Shown here: piece after piece, positions 57,109 through 64,000 of the stretch
Layout of the letters: every line of letters begins with the position of its first letter
Numbering within the stretch: the first letter of the stretch is position 1
Assembly: GCA_029237695.1 (NCBI GenBank)
Contig: CM055265.1
Location: 113,244,261 to 113,308,260, forward strand
Source of the DNA: Conchocele bisecta
Taxonomy: Eukaryota > Mollusca > Bivalvia > Lucinida > Thyasiridae
DNA: 64,000 nucleotides
Reading direction: 5' to 3'
Made by a program: the position numbers and the translations under genes
The notes under the pieces: model-generated
Databases searched by the model: none
The model's input: only the letters and a program-made list of their open reading frames with translations
What the model was told of the DNA's origin: nothing

Positions 57109-57138
57109 ATGAGGGAAGAGCTAATGCAGACCCTACCA
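57109..57138 (+). pseudogene. 30-nt duplicate of exon j start
   Basis: Thirty bases starting ATGAGGGAAGAGCTAATGCA are identical to the coding sequence at 57,445-57,474, 336 bp upstream. There is no acceptor AG immediately before it and the match ends abruptly, so it is not an exon. Confidence 0.85.
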
Positions 57139-57259
57139 ATTTCTATCTCATCAGGATCTACACCATTTGTGAATATTATTCAGATTCATTAAAAATCAAC
57201 ATTGTCAGTCCGTTCCATTTAAATTTTCGTCTGCTGTTGTCTTACTTTTAAATAAACCC

Positions 57260-57424
57260 TTTGCCAGGTGAACTTCTTAAATATCTGCATATGCAGCCTA
57301 TGCTCAATAAATGTAAATCCAATAATTGTCTATAACAAAACATTGTTAATGTAAAAATTAGTGACTATCATAATTTTTCACTTATGAACATTTTAGTCGT
57401 ACGAAGTTTAGTGAAACGCCCCCC
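57260..57424 (-). repeat. Interspersed repeat (CTCAATAAATGTAAATC family)
   Basis: Shares GCAGCCTATGCTCAATAAAT, AAACATTGTTAATGT and TTTAGTGAAACG with 60,345-60,570. It ends 18 bp before the exon at 57,443. Confidence 0.75.
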
Positions 57425-57442
57425 TGGGTCGTCCCATTTCAG

Positions 57443-57558
57443 CAATGAGGGAAGAGCTAATGCAGACCCTACCACAAAGCCTGCAGGGGGAGCGGCGCAG
57501 GCTGGACAACAACATAAACACCATGAAAAAAGCGCTGTCCATGGCGACTGGCTTCAAG
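57443..57558 (+). CDS. SETX: Senataxin-like helicase, exon j (coiled insertion)
   Basis: CCCATTTCAG|CA and TTCAAG|GTACAG bound 116 nt, phase 1 in (completing GCA, Ala) and phase 0 out. It encodes AMREELMQTLPQSLQGERRR, then LDNNINTMKKALSMATGFK. Heptad-like Leu/Met spacing with many Arg/Lys/Glu suits the helical insertion between motif Ia and motif II, where senataxin has long charged helices. The sequence itself is not conserved enough to name alone; phase continuity with both neighbours supports it. Confidence 0.82.
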
Positions 57559-57740
57559 GTACAGTGGAACCCGGAAGGCTTTTTAACCCTTAGAATGTGG
57601 GAACCTTACATTGTCGTCTGCTGTTTAGAGAGGTTCCACTGTAAGTCAGGCATAGGAACATTCCGAGACACGTGCGCATGCATGACAGTCATTAGACTGA
57701 TACAGAGGGAAACAACAAGAATGAAAAAACATTAGATACT

Positions 57741-58040
57741 ATAGGAATGAATGGCCTTTTTGTGAAATTTATCAGGGTATAAACTTGGAAAAGTCGCGGG
57801 AATACTGGACGAAGGCCGGAAGGCCTCGTCCAGTATTCCCGCGACTTTTCCAAGTTTATATCCCCGATAAATTCCACAAAAAGGCCATTCATTCCTTATA
57901 ATTCCAGCATTTGAAATAAATTCATCAAGAAAATGTGTTAATTTTGACAGACGGCAGCCATTTGTTTATATTGACAGCACTGACAACCCACCTGTAGAAA
58001 GAAGTTTAGCGTGGGAGTTTACTGGGATATAAATTTTGGG
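57741..58040 (+). mobile_element. Foldback MITE with large palindrome, copy 3
   Basis: Palindrome 57,741-57,900, centre GACGAAGGCCGGAAGGCCTC, with partial flank to GGGAGTTTACTGGGATATAA near 58,015-58,035. Same orientation as copy 2. Confidence 0.85.
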
Positions 58041-58419
58041 CATGCATGGCAGTCGTTAAACTGATACAGAGAGAAACAACAAGAATAAAAAAGCATTAGA
58101 TACAGTTCAGTGAAACCCATTGAAATAAACATTCCCTAGCGTGTCGGGTTTCATTTGCTTAATGGCAGTTAAAGTCCTTGTTCATTTTAGGCCAGGTTAT
58201 CGGGGTCGAATAGCTTATTTCACCTGTACCAGTGGTGGGGCGTGGTGGATGTGGAGGTGGGGGTGGGGCGTGGTGGATGTGGAGGTGGGGGGAGGGGGTG
58301 GGGGGGGGATGGTTGGGCTGGTGTCTGTGGAATCCAAAAATCATAACTGAATATTTACATACATTCAGCTCCGCGCATTAACTAGAATAACCTGATATGG
58401 GGAATGCTTAATTATTTCC
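58041..58419. other. Intron sequence with G-rich tract
   Basis: 58,230-58,312 is a G-rich repeat (GTGGTGGATGTGGAGGTGG). The 69-aa plus and 61-aa minus frames here are composition artefacts. Confidence 0.55.
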
Positions 58420-59945
58420 ATATGCGATAGCAAGGGGGGCATATTGCATTGGTCTTGAGGTTCCATACGTCGGTCTTTACGTCCGGCCGTGTACATTTAC
58501 GTTAAAAAGATTGTAAGAGTTTCTCCAACATGTAATATCTTCAATATTACCCGAAGTATTGCTTCAATACTTGCACACTTCAATCACCTGAACATTTGTC
58601 ACACACTCGTGCCACCATTAACATGACTTTGACCTTTGTCACCTTTGAAATGTCGCTGAAACACTTAGCCATTTTGTTACGTCAAAAAGTTTGTAATAAT
58701 TTCTCCAATAATATTGTAATATCTTCAATATTGCCTAATATGCTACAATACTTGGACACTTGAATCACCTGAACATTTGTCACACACTTGTGCCACCATT
58801 AACTTGACCTTGACCTTTGTATGCCACCGGTCTCGATAGAGCAGGAGGCATATAGTGTTTGGACTGTGTGTCAGTGAGTCCATCTGTGTGTCCGGCACAT
58901 TACGAAGTTCGCCAGAGTTTCTCAATTATGTCATAACTTCTATATCCCTTGAAGGATTACTTAAATATTTTCATACAGTATACCTGTGGACAATTGCCAC
59001 ACATCCATGCTGCCCTTAATATGACCTTGACCGTTAGACCTTGACAACTTTGAACTTTTTCACACTTCAATGAGTTCGCAGGAGTTTCTCAATTCTGTCG
59101 TAACTTCTACATCCACTGATGGATTACTTTAATATATCAATACATCAAACCTGTGGACAAATGCCACACATTCATTGCTTTAATATGACCTTCACCATTT
59201 GACCTTCACATCTGTGCTTATGAATACTTAGCACTTTTTGTCACGCCTGCTTTAGCAGACGCTTCTTCCGCCGTTGTCGTCCGAAATGTTGTAAAGTTTG
59301 TACAAGCTTCGTCATCATGGTATAACTTTAATATTACTTGACGCATTGCTTCAATGTTTGGACACCTGATATATGTGATCATTAGGAACACCCTCATGCC
59401 ACCATTAACATGACCATGACCTTTTTTATCTTCACAAGTTTATGGAAACACTTAGACATTTTTTTGCGTAAAAAAATTAGTGCAAGTATCTTCATCATCG
59501 TATAACGTTAATGGTACTTGGTGGATTGCTTCAATATTTGGACACTTGATACATATAAGCATTTGGAACACACTCATGCCGCCTTTAACATGACCTTGAC
59601 CTTTTTTACCATCATCTTTTTGTGGAAACACTTAGGAAATTAGTACAAGTTTCTTCATCACAATATAACTTTAATATTACTTGACAGATTGCTTCAATAT
59701 TTGGTTGGTGGATACATGTAAGAATTTGGAATACACTTGTGCCGCCATTATGATGACCTTGACCTTTTTGACTTTCACATGGTTGTGGAAACACTTAGCC
59801 ATTTGTTTATGTCAAAATGTTTCTTGAAGGATTACTTTAATATTTCAATACATCATACATGGGCCCAAATGTCACACAATCATGCTGCCCTTAATATGAC
59901 CTTCACCATTTGACCTTCACAACTGTGCTTATGAATTCTTACCAC
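58420..59945 (+). mobile_element. Pearl-like arrays (three heads)
   Basis: Heads at 58,425 (ATGCGATAGCAAGGGGGGCAT), 58,823 (ATGCCACCGGTCTCGATAG with GGAGGCATA) and 59,240 (GTCACGCCTGCTTTAGCAGA). Core units have TAACATGACCTTGACCTTTG, that is AGGTCA motifs in the reverse orientation, and (A/T)CACTTAG. No complete matching tail is found. Confidence 0.7.
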
Positions 59946-59959
59946 TTTTGGTTATTAGC

Positions 59960-60070
59960 TTTGCTCATTCTTAAATTTTCCTTCAATTTAATATTATCGA
60001 AAAAAATAATTGTTTTTTAATTGTTTATATAGACGTAAAATTTAGGCAGCTTTCGTGAAACAGACAGTAG
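59960..60070. mobile_element. Half foldback MITE, CTGTTTCACGAAA family
   Basis: Right arm only: TTTAATATTATCGAAAAAAA to GCAGCTTTCGTGAAACAGAC. It ends about 40 bp before exon k. Confidence 0.82.
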
Positions 60071-60111
60071 TGTCACTGAGAATGGTACAAATAAGCATTA
60101 TTTACTTCTAG

Positions 60112-60186
60112 GTGCAGAAACTGCAGACAGACCTGAAGAAACTGGAGCGTGAGCGAGAAATGCTTGAAAGGAAGTGTAACCTAGAT
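60112..60186 (+). CDS. SETX: Senataxin-like helicase, exon k (coiled coil)
   Basis: TTTACTTCTAG|GTG and GAT|GTATGT bound 75 nt, phase 0 in and out. The 25 residues VQKLQTDLKKLEREREMLER plus KCNLD have clear a/d Leu positions (L4, L8, L11, M17, L18). They fit the coiled-coil stretch before senataxin motif II. The short length makes homology alone weak; the splice sites and phase are good. Confidence 0.82.
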
Positions 60187-60344
60187 GTATGTTTAGTCAT
60201 AACCTTTTCTACCCCGCAGACCCGAAGGCCAACATTTGCAAACACTAGATTCTTAGGGATTTATATCTTATCAATGAATCTTACTGTCATTCACGTCTGG
60301 GGGCAAAGTAATCCAGTGGTGCAAGGGTGTCTGGCTTCAGATCC

Positions 60345-60570
60345 GGGGCCCGTTTCACTAAACTTTGTACGACTAAAATGTTCGTAAGTGCAAAATTATG
60401 ATTGTCTGTTAATTTCACATTAACAATGTTTCCTTGTAAACAATTATTGGATTTACATTTATTGAGCATAGGCTACAATATGCAGCCTATGCTCAATAAA
60501 TGTAAATCAATCAAATGAAATTTCCAGACGATCCTAAATTTGCACTTACGAACATTTTAGTCGTGAAAGT
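60345..60570 (+). repeat. Interspersed repeat (CTCAATAAATGTAAATC family)
   Basis: GGGGCCCGTTTCACTAAACT, then an inverted pair ATTTACATTTATTGAGCATA / GCCTATGCTCAATAAATGTA around AGGCTACAATATGC. Confidence 0.7.
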
Positions 60571-60659
60571 TGGTATGCAATTTTAGTGCTGAATGTACAG
60601 TGCTGCCACGTACAGGTGCATTTCTATCTGTATATATCCTTGCTGTTGAATGGACCTAA

Positions 60660-60842
60660 AGCCCTAATCAATTCATCAACCAATCAATCAACCAACCAAC
60701 CAATCAACGAAGATAGAATGAATATGAATAAATTAGTAAATCACTGAATCAATCGCTGAATAAATCGCTGACTGACCGACCAACCAACCAACGAACCAAC
60801 CAAACATCCACCATCCATCCATCCATTCACCATTCACCAAGG
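60660..60842 (+). repeat. Low-complexity AATC/AACC repeats
   Basis: Runs of CAATCAATCAACCAACC, AATCGCTGA and CATCCATCCATTCACC. No gene. Confidence 0.8.
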
Positions 60843-61036
60843 AATGGGTCATGCCCTCGGGATTAGAACACCTGACTTCCAATCCGGAGGTTGTGGGTTC
60901 AAACCACGCCCAGGGCATAAAAAATACTTTCATAGTATTTCCATCCCGTTGGTCTGTCGGATGAGACTTTAAACTGTGGTCCCGTCTCTATATAACCATA
61001 GCTGCTGGTGGGACGTTAAACACTTTCACTTTTTTC
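60843..61036 (+). mobile_element. tRNA-derived SINE (GACTTCCAATC family), copy 4
   Basis: ACACCTGACTTCCAATCCGG, box B GTGGGTTCAAACC, body GTCTGTCGGATGAGACTTTA, end GCTGCTGGTGGGACG and TTAAACACTTTCAC. It ends about 40 bp before exon l. Confidence 0.85.
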
Positions 61037-61075
61037 ACCATTCACTAACCCACTCACCTACCATTTTCTCTGCAG

Positions 61076-61255
61076 TCGCGAATGCCAAAGGACCCTGCGC
61101 GACGGCGGCGATGTGAGCACGACCTGATCTGCAAATCGCACGTGATCGCGGGCACCCTGAGCAGTATCGGGGGGCGGGTCCTCCAGAACTACTTCAGCCA
61201 GCGCGGCAAGGAGAACCGACGACAACAGGGCTTTGACTGTGTCATCATAGACGAG
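61076..61255 (+). CDS. SETX: Senataxin-like helicase, exon l (up to Walker B Asp-Glu)
   Basis: TTTTCTCTGCAG|TCG and GACGAG|GTATTT bound 180 nt, phase 0 in and out. The 60 residues start with a basic run (SRMPKDPARRRRCEHDLICK), then SHVIAGTLSSIGGRVL, the motif Ic-like 'H(V/I)I..TLS..GG' block of senataxins, and end with FDCVIIDE. The last DE is the start of motif II (DEA), which coordinates Mg-ATP; the next exon must begin with Ala and is outside the window or unseen. High GC and CG-rich codons distinguish it from its surroundings. Confidence 0.96.
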
Positions 61256-61333
61256 GTATTTATCCTGGGGTAACCGTTCCGTCCCTAATTACCTAGCGTA
61301 GACTGGTTCATGGTAAATTTTGGGCTAGTTTGT

Positions 61334-61590
61334 TATAAATCCTATATGGGTGTGACTGGAGAAATGGGGATTGTGGGTTTTGCTACCAGTGTTGATCCAG
61401 ATCATCCATTGCATCCGCACAGTCTGATCAGGATCTGCACTGTTCGCCATTCCATCAATGAAGCACCTATCATGCGTCAAACAAGCAAATATCAATTGTT
61501 ATCAGGCTACAGGAGTGTGCTATTTGATCAGGAGCTACACTGGTCACAAATCCCACAAGCCGCATTTCTCGGGCCACAGCCACATATTAG
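61334..61590 (+). mobile_element. GATCAG foldback repeat, complete copy
   Basis: GGTGTGACTGGAGAAATGGG to CACAAGCCGCATTTCTCGGG, with CATCCGCACAGTCTGATCAG and GATCAGGAGCTACACTGGTC inside. It is the reference for the interrupted copies at 17.9 and 19.2-21.4 kb. Confidence 0.75.
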
Positions 61591-61634
61591 GAATAGCTTA
61601 TAAAAAAGTCTGCAAAATACTGACAAATACTGTA

Positions 61635-62190
61635 GATTTTTATGAGACGGCTCGTTCTGAGCCGTCTCATCTGGATCTACAGTGTTTGCAATGCTGACAT
61701 TATTGTCTCTAGGGTTGAAAGACTTAAGGTGAAATCAACGCCCATAGGGATGTGACTGTGTTGTCATAGATGAGGTATTTATCCCGGGTTAACATGTGAA
61801 ACCAGCTCCAATCATTTGAATCCAGTTGTAACCATTGTAAGAGTTGTAAGATTTGTGCTAATTATTTATTTTTTTTTTTTTTTAGAGGGTGGGGCTAAGT
61901 GACTCTGGTGTGGTGCGGACCTGACACCAGATCAGTAGCCCATTTCATCAACATTGCAAAGTATACTTTATAGTAGGGTCATATTCCAGGATTCTGTGAC
62001 CATTTTGTTCCTACCTTTTTTTTATCACTTGACTACCCGAACCATTTTAGAAAAAAAGAGCTCCTATGCCCCTCCCAAAAATGGAGGCATAATCCGCTAG
62101 AGCGCAAAATCCAAGATGGCCGCCGTCCACCATCTTGAAAATAACGTGAGATGCAATATCTCAGGAGTCAGATGAGCTACAAGTACGAAT
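61635..62190 (+). repeat. Duplicated block, copy 1
   Basis: TTTTTATGAGACGGCTCG through ATGAGCTACAAGTAC is nearly identical to 63,461-64,000. It contains a TTAA MITE end, an exon l relic, and a SINE domain (GTGCGGACCTGACACCAGAT). A T run of about 16 in this copy corresponds to a shorter CTTACTTTT in the other. Confidence 0.9.
61727..61774 (+). pseudogene. Relic of exon l 3' end, copy 1
   Basis: AAGGTGAAATCAACGCCCAT and then GATGTGACTGTGTTGTCATA, GATGAG|GTATTTATCC align with the last 48 coding bases of exon l and its donor, keeping DCVVIDE and GTATTT. A one-base insertion upstream breaks the frame, and there is no long polypyrimidine tract, so it is judged a relic. Confidence 0.8.
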
Positions 62191-62210
62191 GAGGTGTCTT
62201 TTTTCACTAA

Positions 62211-62281
62211 TTGTATACCCCCGGACTCCGTCGGGGGATACTATGGATTTGACAGCGCGCCGCGCCCGTCCGCGTCCGCCG

Positions 62282-62320
<39 letters not shown>

Positions 62321-63080
62321 CGCCAGACACTTCTTGTCGAGCATAACTCGAACACCCTTTGGAATATTTTCATGAAACTTCACTTAACATGCATAGACCA
62401 CGACCCGAAGGTGTGCGCGCACAAGAATGACAACTTCTTGCTTAGCTAATTTTGAGTTATCTCTCTTTTTTGTTTTCTCGCACTGATTTTCGTTCCGAGC
62501 ATAACTCCACCACCCTTTCGAATATTTTCATGAAACTTCACACATGCATAGACCACGACCCGAAGGTGTGTCGCACAAGAATGACTCTTGTTAGCTAATT
62601 TTTGAGTTATCTCTCTTTTTTTGTTCTGCATGATTTCGTGTCGGAGCTAACTCCACCACCCTTCGAATATTTTCATGAAAACTTCACATGCAATAGACCA
62701 CGCCCGAAGGGTGTCGCACAAGAATGACAATCTTGATAGCTAATTTTTTAGTTCCTCCCTTTTTTGTTCGCGCACTGATTGACCATAACTCGACCACCCT
62801 TTGGAATATTTTTATGAAACTTAACACATTCAATTAGACCACGAACCGAAGGTGTGTCGTGCACAAGAATGACACTCTTGCATAGCTAATTTTTGAGTTA
62901 TCTCCCTTTTTTGTTTTCGCTCACTGATTTCCTGTCCGGAGCATAACTCGACCACCCTTTGAATATTTTCATGAAACTTCACACATGCATAGACCACGAC
63001 CCGGAGGTGTGTCGCGCACAAGAATGACAACTCTTGCGTAGCTAATTTTTCAGTTATCTCCCTTTTTTGTTTTGCGCACT
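62211..63080 (+). mobile_element. Pearl-like element, five units
   Basis: The head TATACCCCCGGACTCCGTCG with GGGGGATA, then a (CCGCGT)n microsatellite (62,265-62,322), then units of about 150 bp (GAGCATAACTCGACCACCC; ATTTTCATGAAACTTCACAC; GACCACGACCCGAAGGTGTG; GCTAATTTTTGAGTTATCTC). This family lacks the AGGTCA motif. Inserted downstream of duplicated block copy 1. Confidence 0.75.
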
Positions 63081-63460
63081 CTACAAACTGGACAATAATG
63101 CATGAAGACCTGTTTTCCTCGTCTGCTCTGTATACCTTTTCTCGTGTGCTCTGTACACCTTACCTGTAGAGAACAATAGAAACTGGGAGAACCATGTGCT
63201 AAGCATGGGCTAGCATGTGCAGATGTCCACTGCTTGACCACTGCTTGACCACTGCTGACCAGGTAATTTATACAGGTAAATCACTACATTGGGTACTGTG
63301 TTGAAAATATTGTGGCATTATGTGGACCTCTGCAGATATATGTAGATAAATATAGGACTATTAAAAAAAAATCTGGTCTCCAATAGCAAGCATTATTATT
63401 TTTAAACTTTTTTTTTTCATTATTTTTTTTCATTATTTTTTTCAAATTATTTTTCAATTT
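63081..63460. other. Intron sequence, no gene seen
   Basis: A small CCACTGCTTGACCACTGC duplication and a T/A-rich tract at 63,360-63,460. Confidence 0.5.
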
Positions 63461-64000
63461 GATTTTTATGAGACGGCTCGTTCTGAGCCGTCTCATCTGG
63501 ATCTACAGTGTGCAATGCTGACATTATTGTCTCTAGGGTTGAAAGACTTAAGGTGAAATCAACGCCCATAGGGATGTGACTGTGTTGTCATAGATGAGGT
63601 ATTTATCCCGGGTTAACATGTGAAACCAGCTCCAATCATTTGAATCCAGTTGTAACCATTGTAAGAGTTGTAAGATTTGTGCTAATTATCTTACTTTTAG
63701 AGGGTGGGGCTAAGTGACTCTGGTGTGGTGCGGACCTGACACCAGATCAGTAGCCCATTTCATCAACATTGCAAAGTATACTTTATAGTAGGGTCATATT
63801 CCAGGATTCTGTGACCATTTTGTTCCTACCTTTTTTTTATCACTTGACTACCCGAACCATTTTAGAAAAAAATGAGCTCCTATGCCCCTCCCAAAAATGG
63901 AGGCATAATCCGCTAGAGCGCAAAATCCAAGATGGCCGCCGTCCACCATCTTGAAAATCGTGAGATGCAATATCTCAGGAGTCAGATGAGCTACAAGTAC
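63461..64000 (+). repeat. Duplicated block, copy 2 (runs off the window)
   Basis: Copy of 61,635-62,190; continues past the right edge. Confidence 0.9.
63551..63598 (+). pseudogene. Relic of exon l 3' end, copy 2
   Basis: Identical in the relevant bases to 61,727-61,774, including the frame-breaking base and the GTATTT donor-like sequence. Confidence 0.8.

Noticed and set aside
57384..57593. 69-aa frame overlapping exon j in another frame
   Set aside because: It crosses the acceptor and donor of the supported exon and has no family similarity.
58141..58350. Trp/Gly-rich 69-aa frame and Pro/His-rich minus frame
   Set aside because: Both come from a G-rich low-complexity tract.
61748..61774. 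A 27-nt alternative exon encoding GCDCVVIDE
   Set aside because: The acceptor context is poor, the upstream homology is frame-broken, and the same relic recurs at 63,572-63,598.

Overview
The window is animal nuclear DNA, most likely from a bivalve mollusc. It has GT-AG introns, tRNA-derived SINEs, many MITEs, and repeat elements that look like the bivalve 'pearl' (Helentron-related, non-autonomous) type: a hairpin head, a TCCG/TCTG microsatellite, tandem cores of about 150 bp and a hairpin tail ending CTAGT or CTTGT. The bivalve assignment is an inference from repeat style; animal origin is secure.

The only host gene I can support is a senataxin-type (Sen1/SETX) SF1B RNA/DNA helicase on the + strand, seen as twelve internal exons between about 9.9 and 61.3 kb. 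Together they hold about 1.5 kb of coding sequence. Splice phases agree across all but one junction. The exons cover the conserved region before the helicase core, the Walker A exon (42,234-42,386), the motif Ia exon (44,087-44,192), a following charged and coiled stretch, and an exon that stops exactly after the Asp-Glu of Walker B (61,076-61,255). The first exons lie upstream of the window and the rest of the helicase lies downstream.

Almost all other sequence is transposon-derived. 0-6.4 kb: pearl-like arrays, SINEs and MITEs. 6.7-9.8 kb: an element with CAGGGCTC-type ends. 12.9-19 kb: nested pearl-like elements. 19.3-21.3 kb: a hAT-type element with a perfect 8-bp target duplication. 24.8-38.0 kb: one intron filled by a multi-level nest (pearl-like element, then a dead LINE and a 10-kb Harbinger-like element, which itself contains two more pearl-like elements with a 146-bp satellite). 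39.2-41.3 kb and 47.6-50.6 kb: further complete pearl-like elements, the second with another pearl-like element and a SINE inside it. 51.0-56.5 kb: a 5.5-kb terminal-inverted-repeat element with palindromic subterminal arrays and a large TCTG microsatellite. 58.4-64 kb: more arrays and a recent duplication that carries a relic of the Walker B exon.

The strongest unexplained signal concerns the pearl-like families. Each has its own short 5' arm, the complement of that arm about 20-35 nt downstream, and the same complement again just before the 3' terminal hairpin. The arm sequence differs between families but the three copies agree within each family. A second signal is that otherwise unrelated core repeats share AGGTCAAGGTCA, in either orientation.
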